A program made the translations under genes and the position numbers. Shown here piece by piece: positions 9,237-19,396 of a stretch of DNA of 21,613 nucleotides. The notes beneath the pieces are model-generated. The model worked only from the letters and a program-made list of their open reading frames with translations. It was not told the DNA's origin and made no database searches. How positions within the stretch are numbered: position 1 is the stretch's first letter; each line of letters starts with the position of its first letter. Source of the stretch: Plantago elongata (taxonomy: Eukaryota; Streptophyta; Magnoliopsida; Lamiales; Plantaginaceae); assembly GCA_036897095.1 (NCBI GenBank), contig JAYMSP010002996.1, positions 1 through 21,613 on the forward strand, written 5' to 3'.

Positions 9237-12200
9237 ATGGGGACCGAAGACGGATACCGTCCGAATTATCCGGTAAGGCCAGCTTCGTCTCCCTTTGCTG
9301 CTATGCAGAGTTCGACGCCATTTGTATCGTCTGGGCCTGTGGTTGGATCAGATGCATCTGCCTTTAGGCCTGCAGCTCCACCTCTACCGCAGTCTACAGC
9401 TGTGCCTTTTTCATCTGGACCTCCAATGGGTCCGCCGGTGAGGCCTGGACCACCGCCTCCATCTTCATCATATGGCCCGCCAACTGCAGCATCTCAGCGC
9501 TTCCCGGCTCCACAGTTTCCGTCAGCGGGTCAAGTGCCGCCACCACGGGCACCAATGGGAGGTCCTCCCTTTGCTTCTCCACCTACTAGAACTCCTGGAG
9601 GTCCTGTTTCTTATGTTTCCCAGCCCCAACCACCTTCAGTGCCTATGGGATCGCCTCCTCAGAGTATTAACACTGGACATTCCTATCAAAACAGTCAAGT
9701 CCCTGCCGATCAACCGTTCTCGCCTCCAGGGCCGAATGTACAACAGTCTTCGCTGCCAATGGGACCATCTTATGCCCCTCCCAGAGGTGGCTTTCAGCCA
9801 GCTTTTCCTGGCTATGCCAATGCGCAGGCAATTTCAGCTGCACAAGCCCCCCCTAGTCGGCCCAACTCCTTTCCCTTACAACAAGGAAGCTATGCTCCCC
9901 CAGGACCTACGGCTTCCTTTCCTCCGCAACAAAGAGGGTATGCCCCCGGCCCTCCAGCTCCACTCCCATCAGGCCTTTATACTGGGAACCAAATGCAGCA
10001 TCATGGTGCTGCGCCTCCCCTTCCATCGCATGGCTTGGCTGAAGACTTCAATTCACTCTCTCTTGGATCGATGCCAGGATCATATGACACAGGGCCTGAT
10101 TCTGCTTCCTTACCGAGGCCATTGGACGGTGATGTGGAACCTAAATCTTTCGCTGATATGTACCCCATGAATTGTCATTCCAGATATATGCGACTTACTA
10201 CAAGTGGCTTACCAAATTCTCAGTCCTTGGCATCTAGGTGGCACTTGCCTCTTGGAGCTGTTGTCTGTCCTCTAGCAGAAGCTCCTCGTGGGGTTAGTTT
10301 CTATTGCATTGAATGTTAATTACTTTGCAAAATTACTTGTTTGTTATAAACGTCACTTGATTATCATTCAGGAGGAAGTACCTATAGTTAACTTTGCTAC
10401 AACTGGCATCCAACGGTGTAGAAGGTGTCGCACTTATGTGAATCCGTATGTCACTTTCTCAGATAATGGAAGAAAGTGGAAATGCAATATATGTTCATTG
10501 CTCAATGATGGTAACTATACATTCAACTTGATACTGGAATGTTATATTCAATAATTTGGTGGCTCTTTCCATAAAACTTTACATTGTCGCGTTGAAATCT
10601 TATTTTATCTTTGTGCTGCAAGTTTTATGTCTTTAGCGCAGCCCCTCATTCCCAATATGCTTTCTGGTTTTTAGCATGTGTAGAAACAATCAGCTGTAGG
10701 GTGCATGTTGGGGCTGAGGGCAGAAGATCCTCTATCTTTTTTATACATTCTCCGTACGCCATCAATGTAAACTCACAACTATTGCATGTATCAGGCACAT
10801 TCCTCAATTTAACTATAGGTTGTAGATTGTGGTACAAAAATGGGGTATAGAAGTCGTGCTTCAGTAGAATATATAATACATTTTCAATCTTTTTCTGTTA
10901 ATGTGTAATGGGGCTTTATAAGGTTGCGTACTACCTAGTGGGGCATGAGTATTTTGAGAAGCAGTTGGAATATGTTTGCTATAACTCTGAACAAATGGCA
11001 ATGGAAACCTCTATTCCAATAGTTACATCTTTGATTGAGATATCCGTTCCGCAAATGCCATAAAACCCGGGGGGTGGCGGGACCCCTATTTTTCCCACAT
11101 AACCTTAGAGTAATTTGTAATTCGATAAAAGGAGCCCCGTACCATTGCTATTTTCTTCGAGTTTAGGTTTAAGTTTGGCGAGAATAACTGGACGACTAAC
11201 AATTCATTAGCTAACTTGTTCAAGTAAACATACAAAGTGTTAATGCTCAAGAGGGGTTATTCTATGTTTACTGCTGCCAAGCCGTACACCTGATTTTCCT
11301 CTACTATTCATGTTTAGTTCCAAGTGATTATTATGCCCATGTGGATGCTAGTGGCAGACGAGTTGATCTGGATCAACGACCGGAGCTTACAAAAGGCAGC
11401 GTGGACTTTATTGCACCAGCTGAGTACATGGTCCGCCCTCCGATGCCCCCACTGTACTTTTTTCTCATCGACGTATCAATATCTGCGGTCAAGAGTGGGA
11501 TGCTTGAGGTAACTGTATTCCCTAATGTAAAAGTAGGTGTTTTGTGTAATATATTGAATATTTTTTGTTCGGATGCAGATGCACACGGCTGAAACATAAT
11601 TTCGTTACTTCTATGCCTATTGCTTGTTTGTTAATTGGTGAAGTGGACATTCATAAATCTAATAGTGGTTCATACTGCATGGTTTACCTATTTGAGCTGT
11701 GGTACTGGTTATAATGTGAGGAAATTCAACATGTTCACTTGTTGTGACACTTATATCATGGAGCAGGATCGGGCACATGATGTGAGAATTTGTAAAATAG
11801 CAAGTTCCTATAAGAAATCTTTTTAGGTCTTGGGGCGATAATATAGCAACGAGCTCTACGTTGCATAGAAATCTCAAATTTATTGGTATCACTCCACATT
11901 CATTGGCTGGAATTATTTGATACTTTACCTGTCCAAAACTAAAAATTGTAGGCTATGTCGTGTTTGAAGTGCTTTGAACTGTATGGCTACAGTTATCTCT
12001 CTCATATGGTAGCTGTAGGCAGTTGTGCAACTGTTTGTTTATTAAACTTCTTCTCTCTGTTGACATTGAGTTTTGCTGCGAACAAACATCTGCATTTTCC
12101 ATTTTTATGCCAAACAGCTCAATATTTATGCAGGTTATGGCACAAACTATTAAATCTTCCCTGGACTCTTTGCCTGGCAATCCTAGGACACGGATTGGTT

Positions 12201-15200
12201 TCATAACTTATGACAGCACAATACATTTCTATAACATGAAGGCAAGTTTTGGCACAAATTTGTTTTTCATAGCATTACAAATTAACTTGGTGACTAACTT
12301 TCATTTTTTCCTGCACCATCAGTCATCTTTGCAGCAGCCACAGATGATGGTTATCTCCGACTTGGATGATATATTTGTCCCATTGCCGGATGATCTCTTA
12401 GTCAACTTGTCAGAATCTAGGGACGTGGTGGAGGCATTCCTTGATAGTTTACCTTCCATGTTCCAAGACAGTATGAATGTAGAATCAGCATTTGGACCAG
12501 CTCTCAAAGCTGCATTCATGGTTATGGTGTGTTTCTTGGTTATTCTTTCTTTCTGTTACGAATTCTTTACATCCTGGGCACCCCTAGTTTTCGACAAAAT
12601 TGTTTCCCATTTATCAGATTCAGCATTCTAATTATGCTTCTATCTGTGGACAGAGTCAACTTGGCGGGAAATTGTTGATTTTCCAGAATTCTCTCCCATC
12701 ACTTGGTGTTGGACGCCTAAGGCTGCGGGGAGATGATATTCGGGTTTATGGGACGGATAAGGAGCATACGTTACGGGTTCCAGAAGATCCATTCTATAAG
12801 CAGATGGCTGCTGATTTAACAAAATTTCAGATAGCTGTGAATGTCTACGCTTTTAGTGACAAGTACACAGATATAGCATCTTTAGGTACACTATTATGTG
12901 CCTTCACCTCATTCTTAGTATTGATAACATCTTTTATGTATAATTAGTTTAATAGGCATTGCATTTCTAGTTTGCTTAACAAATATAAGAGTACTAGTGG
13001 ACTAAATGCAGAACAGGCTGTGTTCCTATGACATCCCAGAGCTACAAGCAGTGACCAACTAAATTTGCAAACTATATTAATTTCAAGGAAATGCTATTTA
13101 TGAAAGTCACTTGCATATTGACTATCAAAATGGAAGTGGCTTGAGGAAAAGGGAGATTCATGCACACATCTAAACAAAATAAGCTGTTTACTCGCGTCTA
13201 TTAGAAAAAAATATATGTTTTTTAAACATGTCTTTTACTCAGCCCTTTGTTCATAACTATTCTTTAAAACACTGGAGGTTAAGTACATTGTGTTTGTTTC
13301 TACAAAGGCAAGACAATGCATTTACATATATGTTCTGTGAATTTAGTCTAATCTACCGTGCATGATTAGACTATTACCTCTTAGAAGGTACATTGTCATA
13401 AATGGGAAAGAATATTAACTGAACATGGTAGTGAATGTTATGTGCAAGATTCTGTGATTCTAATAAACTTCTTCCTGTTTCTGATTATTAAAACAAGAGA
13501 TTATGAAGCAATTTTAGTCCGTACGTGTTATGAGAGATATTCCTGATAAACTGAAACTCTGATATTAATACTTTTGCAGGTACACTTGCAAAATATACTA
13601 GCGGTCAGGTGTACTATTATCCAGGTTTCCAATCAAGTATTCATGGAGATAGGTTGAGACATGAGTTGGCCAGAGATCTTACCAGGGAGACTGCTTGGGA
13701 GGCGGTTATGAGGATAAGATGTGGAAAAGGTGATCTCATGCTGCTGTCTTTCATGAAACTCATTGCATGCAAATTCTTCATTATGTTCATTATCCATCTG
13801 TTTTAGTTGGATAGAGTTCTTATACTCTTGTATGGTGCATGCAGGAGTGCGGTTTACATCATATCATGGGAACTTCATGCTAAGATCCACAGACTTGGTA
13901 GCGCTTCCTGCTGTTGATTGTGATAAGGCTTATGCCGCTCAATTGTCTCTTGAAGATACACTGTTAACCACGCAGACGGTGTATTTCCAAGTTGCATTAT
14001 TGTATCCTTGTCTTGTGAATTGATCGATGGGAATATTATCTTGCTCATGTCGCATGCGTTTTTAGTCTAATTTCTTACACTTCTTTATTTTCTTTACCTG
14101 GATTTTTGAGGTTGGATCAGGGGATATCATGTCATGTTAAATTCTATGCCTCTCCTGAATTTATAATCATTTACCTAATTACATTTCCCTCATTGAGGTC
14201 TACGTATATTTTAATATTTTTGCCACATTATGATCATTCACCATCTTTGGTGTGTGTGTGTGTACACATGAATTTAAATGATTATATCTAGAGATAGTAT
14301 GAATTCCTTAACTATTGCAAAGATATACGTCGTCTTCTGGAGAAAGGCGTATCAGGGTACACACTGCAGCTGCTCCAGTTGTTGCAGACCTAAGTGAAAT
14401 GTATCGGCTGGCTGACACTGGTGCAATTATTTCATTATTTTCCAGGCTTGGTAAGGAAGTCACTCTCTCATCTGATGACTCTTTTCCAAGTACCCTGGGC
14501 TTGTTGAAAGATTAGAAATATGCTGTTGGGGTTAATTCTGAATTATGATATAGTTTGCTGATGTTTTATTAATTATGCAAAAATTGATGTACAGCAATTG
14601 AAAAAACTCTGTCATACAAGCTGGAGGATGCTCGGTCTGCCATTCAACTTAGGATAGTCAAAACTCTTAGAGAATACAGGAATATTTATGCTGTTCAGCA
14701 CCGGTTGAGTGGAAGGATGATTTACCCTGAATCCCTGAAATTCTTACCCTTGTATGGGTTAGCATTGTGTAAATCGATGCCCCTCCGTGGTGGATATGCT
14801 GATGTGCAGCTTGATGAACGCTGTGCAGCTGGATACACCATGATGGCTTTACCCGTTGCAAAGTTAATGAAACTTCTCTATCCTAATCTGGGTCGTCTTG
14901 ATGAATCTCTTGTAAGAGTAAGTATCTTGTTTCTGTTTTATGTGCGCGGTGGACTTTGTGACTTCAATTTTCTGATGTGAACAAGTTCTTTTCAGAATGA
15001 AGAATTTGACATAACTAAGAGGATACCCCTTACTGCTGAGAGCTTGGATACCAGAGGTCTCTATATCTTTGATGACGGTTTCCGGTTTGTCATATGGTTT
15101 GGTAGATCAGTTTCACCTGATATAGCTAGGAATTTGCTCAGCGAAGACTTAGCTGCGGATTACTCCAAGGTTTGCTCATTTACCACTCGAGTATTTTTCA

Positions 15201-16255
15201 GTTTGTAAATTTAATTTATCACATTTCAAAATTTCACTTTTCTCACCCTAGCCCATAGGTTGAAGTATGCATATTTTATAGTTGTCTGAACACCCGTACG
15301 CTTAATGTGCTAAGTTGAGTAAGCTTTGTTCTATCTTTATTCAATTTATGCCGACTTGCATCATATGATCCACAAAATTCTCCTTTAACTAGTCGACGAA
15401 CAAACTAGAAACCTACAACTGTTTCCCAAGATCCTATAGGTGCTTCTATCCTGCCTACCTCTGCTTCAATTCCGGACTCAGTTACAATATCTGACCCTAT
15501 GAATTAGTAGATGGATTCTTTAATGTGTAGTTTAGTCAGTACTACTGGAGTAACGTAACTTGGGAATCCAGATACAAGATTAGTGGGCCATGTTTTGGTA
15601 ATTGCTTGTTCCGATCCCAAGAGGGAATCATGCATTCATGCTAAACCAGTGACTCAAAGGATTTTGATGGAGTGGATAAGAACTTGGTTTGCATCCAGGC
15701 TCAATTCACCTTGGGTCAAAATCTTAATTTAAGATTATCTTGTCCAAAAAGATGCTGTATTTTGTTTGCACTCAGATCCTATGTTTTGCTCAGGCATCAA
15801 GTAAATGGACCGTTGTCATTTTCTGTTCAGATGCATGTCTCAGTATATACCTTTTGGCCAAAGTTATTTGCTCCATTTGATTTTTTTTTCATATTTTCTT
15901 CAGTTTTAATTTCATTGCTGATTGGGTTTGTCTTGTTCAAACATAGTGTCTTTTGAGTACTTTGTTTTCAGGTACTGTTTTTTCCTAACGATGATCCTAT
16001 TTTTTTCTGCTGCTGAATCAGGTTAGCCTATCTCTTCGGGACAATGAAATGTCAAGAAAGCTAATGAAGATACTCAATAGAATTCGGGAGAGTGACCCGT
16101 CTTATTTTCAACTATGCCACATTGTGAGGCAAGGTGAACAACCAAGGGAAGGTTTTTTCCTACTTACAAATCTCGTTGAGGACCAAACTGGCGGTGCAAA
16201 TGGCTATGCTGACTGGGTTATGCAAATACACCGGCAAGTTCAATCAAATGCGTAA
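9237..16255 (+). CDS. SEC24A: SEC24 COPII coat protein (SEC24A-like), 12 coding exons
   Basis: Exons: 9237-10292, 10372-10510, 11318-11508, 12134-12241, 12323-12526, 12654-12885, 13580-13729, 13845-14001, 14323-14450, 14595-14917, 14996-15169, 16022-16255. Total 3096 bases, 1031 residues, close to Arabidopsis SEC24A, which it resembles throughout. SEC24 pairs with SEC23 on the ER membrane and selects cargo for COPII vesicles. Residues 1-270 are Pro/Gln/Ser-rich and probably disordered. Next come [13 protein letters not shown] and [15 protein letters not shown]. The zinc finger uses Cys368, Cys371, Cys390 and Cys393. The trunk domain begins [14 protein letters not shown] (442-455). The beta-barrel and helical parts follow, then the gelsolin-like part ([16 protein letters not shown], 918-933) and the C-terminal REGFFLL region. 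The start [20 protein letters not shown] matches the family N-terminus. Every junction keeps frame; intron 4 is GC-AG. No damage was seen, so the gene is probably functional. Confidence 0.95.
10511..11317 (+). other. SEC24 intron 2 (807 bp)
   Basis: A long GT-AG intron ending CATGTTTAG. It contains a GC-rich patch, CCCGGGGGGTGGCGGGACCCC, at 11066-11086 that stands out from the T-rich background. No element ends or coding sequence were recognised. Confidence 0.6.
11509..12133 (+). other. SEC24 intron 3 (625 bp)
   Basis: A GT-AG intron (GTAACTG to TTTATGCAG). Nothing beyond ordinary T-rich intron sequence is visible. Confidence 0.6.
12242..12322 (+). other. GC-AG intron 4 of SEC24
   Basis: The exon ends HFYNMK with AAG at 12239-12241 and the intron starts GCAAGT, the consensus of the minor GC-AG donor class. 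It ends CACCATCAG at 12322. The next exon reads [16 protein letters not shown], in line with the family. No nearby GT donor keeps the frame. Confidence 0.8.
12886..13579 (+). other. SEC24 intron 6 (694 bp)
   Basis: A GT-AG intron starting GTACAC. The same six bases, GTACAC, also open the next exon at 13580, so the intron is flanked by a short direct repeat. It carries a perfect hairpin (listed separately) and no coding sequence. Confidence 0.6.
13344..13373. repeat. Perfect 10-bp inverted repeat in SEC24 intron 6
   Basis: TAGTCTAATC at 13344-13353 and GATTAGACTA at 13364-13373 are exact reverse complements separated by 10 bases. It could be a relic of a small element or a structural hairpin in the pre-mRNA; nothing shows a function. 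Confidence 0.7.
15170..16021 (+). other. SEC24 intron 11 (852 bp)
   Basis: The longest intron of the gene, GT-AG (GTTTGCTC to TGCTGAATCAG). The part from about 15380 to 15720 is less T-rich than the rest and may be an old insertion, but I recognise no ends, repeats or protein similarity. Confidence 0.55.
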
Positions 16256-16730
16256 CTTACAGGTACACATTTATTCTATTTTATATGTTGGCCTGTTTAC
16301 AGCTTAAGCATTGGACTTTCTTATGTTCGTTGGAGGGGCTGAGCAAGCTAAAACTGCTACGTATGCATATTTTGCCAGGTCTTTCTCTGGAAGCCTACAA
16401 TTACTTCAAGTTCTACCGAGGAATTGTTCGGGGACAGCAAGTTTCTTAGAAGACATTCCGTGGTGCAGTTTTTATTCAGTTTTACGGAAAAGTTATACAT
16501 TTTTAGATTGTTTTAGGATTTGTATTTATTTTTAGACACCCATGAATATTTTGGTGAGTTCACTTTTTTCTGTTTAGAGGTGTTTACTTTGTTGTGATCT
16601 AAGATCTGTACCATTTTTGTTGGTTATATTACATTCTTCCAAGTCAGCATGTAATTTGACTTTGAAATCTAAAGTTACTAGAGTTTCTGCATTCAAATAT
16701 AAGAGTGAATAAATTGTTGCAGTATGATTT
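16256..16730 (+). other. SEC24A: SEC24 3' UTR with possible intron and poly(A) signal
   Basis: After the TAA at 16253-16255 a plausible GT-AG intron runs from 16263 (ACAG|GTACAC) to 16378 (TTTTGCCAG). It begins only seven bases after the stop, so it need not trigger nonsense-mediated decay. AATAAA at 16708-16713 is a candidate poly(A) signal. The open frame visible in this stretch is not supported as a gene. Confidence 0.5.
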
Positions 16731-16744
16731 GTACTACTTAGACA

Positions 16745-16836
16745 GCCACGAAGGCGCCCCAACGGGCCATTTGCACCGTGCCACGGCGCAAATGGCGCCT
16801 GGCACGGCGCGGGCAGCAGCCGATTGCTGCTGCCTA
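16745..16836. repeat. GC-rich palindromic patch after SEC24
   Basis: About 90 bases of GC-rich DNA in an otherwise very AT-rich setting. It contains GCCATTTGC (16766-16774) facing GCAAATGGC (16788-16796), and GGCAGCAGC (16812-16820) facing GCTGCTGCC (16826-16834), both perfect 9-bp inverted pairs. CACGGCGC also occurs twice. It is followed by a long T-rich run. It may be the end of an unidentified DNA element that also carries the broken frame at 17061. Confidence 0.6.
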
Positions 16837-16952
16837 TGTGTTTTTATTTTCCTTTTTTTATTTTTTTTACTTTTTTATATTTTGTCCAATTTCAAACGTG
16901 AATAACTCGAAAAATATAAATGTATAAAATATATAAAAATTACCAACGAATT

Positions 16953-16973
16953 TGTCTCGAAGTGTCTCTTCGA
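16953..16973. repeat. Hairpin TCTCGAAG-TGTCT-CTTCGAGA
   Basis: A perfect 8-bp stem with a five-base loop, located about 90 bases upstream of the ATG at 17061. It lies in what looks like the leader of the broken reading frame. Its function is unknown. Confidence 0.6.
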
Positions 16974-17060
16974 GATCTACGAATAGAGATCAATCTCGAC
17001 TCATTCTTCATTCCGTTTCGTTTTTCACCATTCTGCATATTTATTACTGTTTTAACAAAA

Positions 17061-17369
17061 ATGGAGGCCAAGGTTTCGAAGCTGAAGATCGACGATGGGT
17101 TGAAAAAGGTTCAGGCGTACATGAAGGCTAAAACTTGACTGTCGGAATTGGAGGGAAAAAACGCTCACGGGCCGAACGCCCAGGCCGAGATTGACAAAGC
17201 AAGGAAAGATGTACAGAGTACAGGCTTTTCGAGTGAAGGTCCGCGCTCTTCGTTCTGTAATCGTCAGAGATTGCAAATCTCTTGATAGTATCAAGCAGAT
17301 TAGTAACGATGAGAATCGCGACATTGCTGTGAAAATTGATTCGGATCTGGAAGCTGCTGCAAAATAATG
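17061..17369 (+). pseudogene. Broken reading frame for an unrecognised Lys-rich protein
   Basis: From ATG at 17061 the frame reads MEAKVSKLKIDDGLKKVQAY, then MKAKT and a TGA at 17136-17138 that looks like a mutated CGA. It continues in the same frame as LSELEGKNAHGPNAQAEIDK, ARKDVQ. A small indel near 17215-17225 then shifts it to FRVKVRALRSVIVRDCKSLD and ISNDENRDIAVKIDSDLEAA, AK, with a stop at 17367-17369. The two halves make a plausible ~100-residue, charged, helical, coiled-coil-like protein. Codon use and composition look like coding DNA, unlike the flanks. I do not recognise the family. It could be a gene piece carried by a transposon or a dead retrocopy of a host gene. Confidence 0.5.
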
Positions 17370-17554
17370 AATTAAAGGTGAGTGTGGCACCAAAGGTATT
17401 ACTGTCATAACTGAGTAGAGTAGAAATTGAGAGCATTAGTCAGGTGAGTGGTGAGGAGAAGTTGTAATGGAAGTTCTAGTATAAGTAGTACATGATAGAG
17501 AAGGAAGTTTGTATTCTGATTTGATCTCATGCTTAAGGAAAAAGAAATTTACCA
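17370..17554. other. Short unassigned stretch
   Basis: Purine-rich DNA after the broken frame, perhaps its old 3' UTR. No element end is visible before the MITE at 17555. Confidence 0.3.
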
Positions 17555-17785
17555 CTCCCTCCGCCCCGTTACAAACAAAACATATCTAAAATGCACGGTT
17601 TTTTATAAAAATATATATTATGTGGTTAAAAATGAGTTTGAGATAGAAAATTACATGCGGACCCAATAATTTGTAGTTGAAAATGAGTTGTAGTGTGTAG
17701 TTATTGCCAAAAATAGAAAAATGTTCCGTTATTAACGGAACGCCCAAAATAGAAATATGTTTCTTTTTAAATGGGAAGGAGGGAG
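17555..17785. mobile_element. Stowaway-like MITE (Tc1/mariner type)
   Basis: The left end reads CTCCCTCCGCCCCGTTACAA and the right end, reverse-complemented, reads CTCCCTCCTTCCCATTTAAA. These are imperfect inverted repeats of the well-known plant CTCCCTCCGTCCC type, with further match inward (AACATAT). The element is 231 bp, within the Stowaway size range, has no coding capacity, and holds the inner palindrome GTTCCGTTA-T-TAACGGAAC at 17723-17741. A clear TA target duplication is not seen directly at the ends. Confidence 0.65.
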
Positions 17786-18317
17786 ACAACTACAATTGAA
17801 AATGAGTAAGTATAGTATAAGACCAGCCTTTTCATTATAAATGGAAAAGCCACTGTTATTTTGGACGCGGGTGGCTGCCCTAGAAAAAATGGCCACTATA
17901 AAAGACACTAAAAATAGAACCATAAGTAGAAACCGTCAAAAAACAAAACTCTTGATTCATTTTGGCTATTTTTCCTGCAACTACGGTGATTCAGGGAGAT
18001 TTCGGCGTTTCTTGCTTTTTGAACGACTTCAATTGATCAAGTCTAATAGATATGTTATCGAATCAGTCGATCGAGGTATTTGAATCATAATTTTTTGTTT
18101 TTTGAATGATTTTTGAATGATTTCAAAACGAAAATCGATTTGAAATTGTTTGATCCTAATTATTTATATTTGTTACGCATGTTTTTCAGTTTGGTCAGCT
18201 GAATGAGCTATTGAATCATCTAATCGAGCATCTTCTGTATAATTCTTTCATGATCCGATGACTTTGTGCTTTTTTATCATATGTTATGAGATATCGTTAT
18301 AGTTTTTTCATGATCAA
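17786..18317. other. Unassigned DNA with leader-like segment
   Basis: No supported gene. The part around 17960-18074 has higher GC and ends TCGATCGAG|GTATTT, which looks like a splice donor. A similar TTCGAG|GTATTT occurs at 19584-19593 in the CACTA leader. It may be a leftover first exon of an older element. Confidence 0.3.
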
Positions 18318-19037
18318 TTTGGGTCTTTTTTAATTTGTTTGTGTGATTTACCTAATAACTGGGGGAATTGCTGTTGGTAGTGCCGTTTTTCAAGTCGAGC
18401 CTTAACGAGGGTTCGATTCGACTTGATAACTTTTTCGAGCCGAGCTCGAGCTTTATTTTATACTCGTTTCATTATCGAGCCAAGCTCGGCTCGACTCTGT
18501 AGCTCGTTAAGAGTAATTATTTTAATAAATTATAATTTTTTATACATATTTTTATATATAGAGCTCGTTAAAGCTCGTATATATTCGAGATCGAGATCGA
18601 GCTCGTTGCATGTTACTCGAGCTTGAGCTCGTTTTCTTGCTCGTTTTGTTAATGAGTCGAGCCGAAGCTCGACTCAGTTGAGTTCGAGTTCGAGCTCGAG
18701 CTCGAGCATCAAAATACTCGGCTAGGCTCGAAAAACATCACTAGTTGTTGGCCTGGGAGATTTACACTTTGTCTTGGTCTTTTTCTGTCTGTGCGATTTA
18801 CACAATAACTGGGGAATTTGTTGTTGGTATGGGAGATTTACACTTTGTCCAAGTCTTTTTCTATCTGTGTGATATACCCAATAACTAGGGAGATTGTTGT
18901 TTGGCTGGGAGATTTACACTTTGTCTGGGTCTTTTTATGTAGGTTATAACTGGGGGAATTGTTGTTGGTCTGGGAGATACACTTTGTCTGGGTCTTTTTT
19001 TATCTGTTGATTTACACAATAATTGAGAAGATTGTTG
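18318..19037. repeat. Minisatellite, ~75-bp unit, about five copies
   Basis: Direct copies beginning TGGGAGATTTACACTTTG start at 18754, 18830, 18905 and 18971 (the last reads TGGGAGATACAC), with spacings of 76, 75 and 66. A partial copy at 18318-18377 lies before the hAT-like element. Units share GGTCTTTTT, TTTACACAATAACTGGGG and ATTGTTGTTGG. Copies differ by point changes and one ~9-base deletion. The array is interrupted by one insertion and cut off by the CACTA end at 19038. It has no open frame. Confidence 0.85.
18378..18743. mobile_element. Non-autonomous hAT-like element, GAGCTCG-rich
   Basis: The ends are imperfect inverted repeats: TAGTGCCGTTTTTC at 18378-18391 and, reverse-complemented, TAGTGATGTTTTTC at 18730-18743 (12 of 14 match). 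They are flanked by 8-base duplications GCTGTTGG (18370-18377) and GTTGTTGG (18744-18751), 7 of 8 identical. Both features fit the hAT superfamily. The interior is full of GAGCTCG/CGAGCTC words in both orientations, able to fold into long hairpins, as in a repeat family common in eudicot genomes. It encodes nothing. It sits inside the minisatellite. Confidence 0.75.
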
Positions 19038-19070
19038 CACTACAAAAATGTAGGAGTTTGACGACGAAGT

Positions 19071-19396
19071 CTAGCGACGGATAGGCTCCGTCACAATTTA
19101 GCAATTCTAGCGACGGATTCTACCCGTCGCTAGATATAGTGACGGACAAATCATTCCGTTGTTATATTATGAGGGAATAATTATCCGTCGAAGATCTAAC
19201 GACGGATAAATGTATTATGTTGTAAATAGTGACAAAAATATTTATCCGTCGTTAGATGGGTTGACCAGAGAAATTTTAAAAAAATGAAAATTGAATCTAG
19301 CGACGGATTAAGTAATCCATCGCTAGCTAACGGCGGAAAGCCTTATCCGTCGTTAGCTAGTGACGGATTACTTCATCCGTCGCTAAGGACGGATAT
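19071..19396. repeat. CACTA subterminal repeats (TAGCGACGGAT / ATCCGTCGCTA)
   Basis: About a dozen copies of a 10-12-base motif occur in both orientations. Forward examples are CTAGCGACGGAT near 19071, 19107 and 19297. Inverted examples are ATCCGTCGTTAG near 19243 and 19334, and ATCCGTCGCTAA near 19375. Such arrays are the binding sites of TnpA-type proteins in En/Spm elements. Confidence 0.8.

Noticed and set aside
9394-9582. Antisense open frame in SEC24 exon 1
   Set aside because: Same cause: biased composition of the proline-rich exon. No start context or similarity.
9472-10170. A 232-codon open frame overlapping SEC24 exon 1 in another frame
   Set aside because: It is a shadow of the Pro/Gln-rich SEC24 exon; the repetitive codons keep other frames open, and its protein resembles nothing.
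15380-15720. A transposon fragment within SEC24 intron 11
   Set aside because: The composition differs slightly, but no terminal repeats, target duplication or protein similarity could be seen.
16311-16535. Open frame after the SEC24 stop
   Set aside because: It lies in the 3' UTR, has no recognisable domain, and crosses a plausible UTR intron.
16741-17900. A single DNA element bounded by CAGCCAC at 16744 and its complement near 17872
   Set aside because: Only a short core matches, the surrounding bases do not pair, and no target duplication was found.
17841-18083. 80-codon open frame between the MITE and the minisatellite
   Set aside because: Composition is not protein-like and no motif is visible; it may overlap a leader-like segment.
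18754-19037. CRISPR-like regular repeat spacing
   Set aside because: The whole 75-bp unit is repeated, with no unique spacers, and the DNA is clearly plant nuclear; it is a minisatellite.
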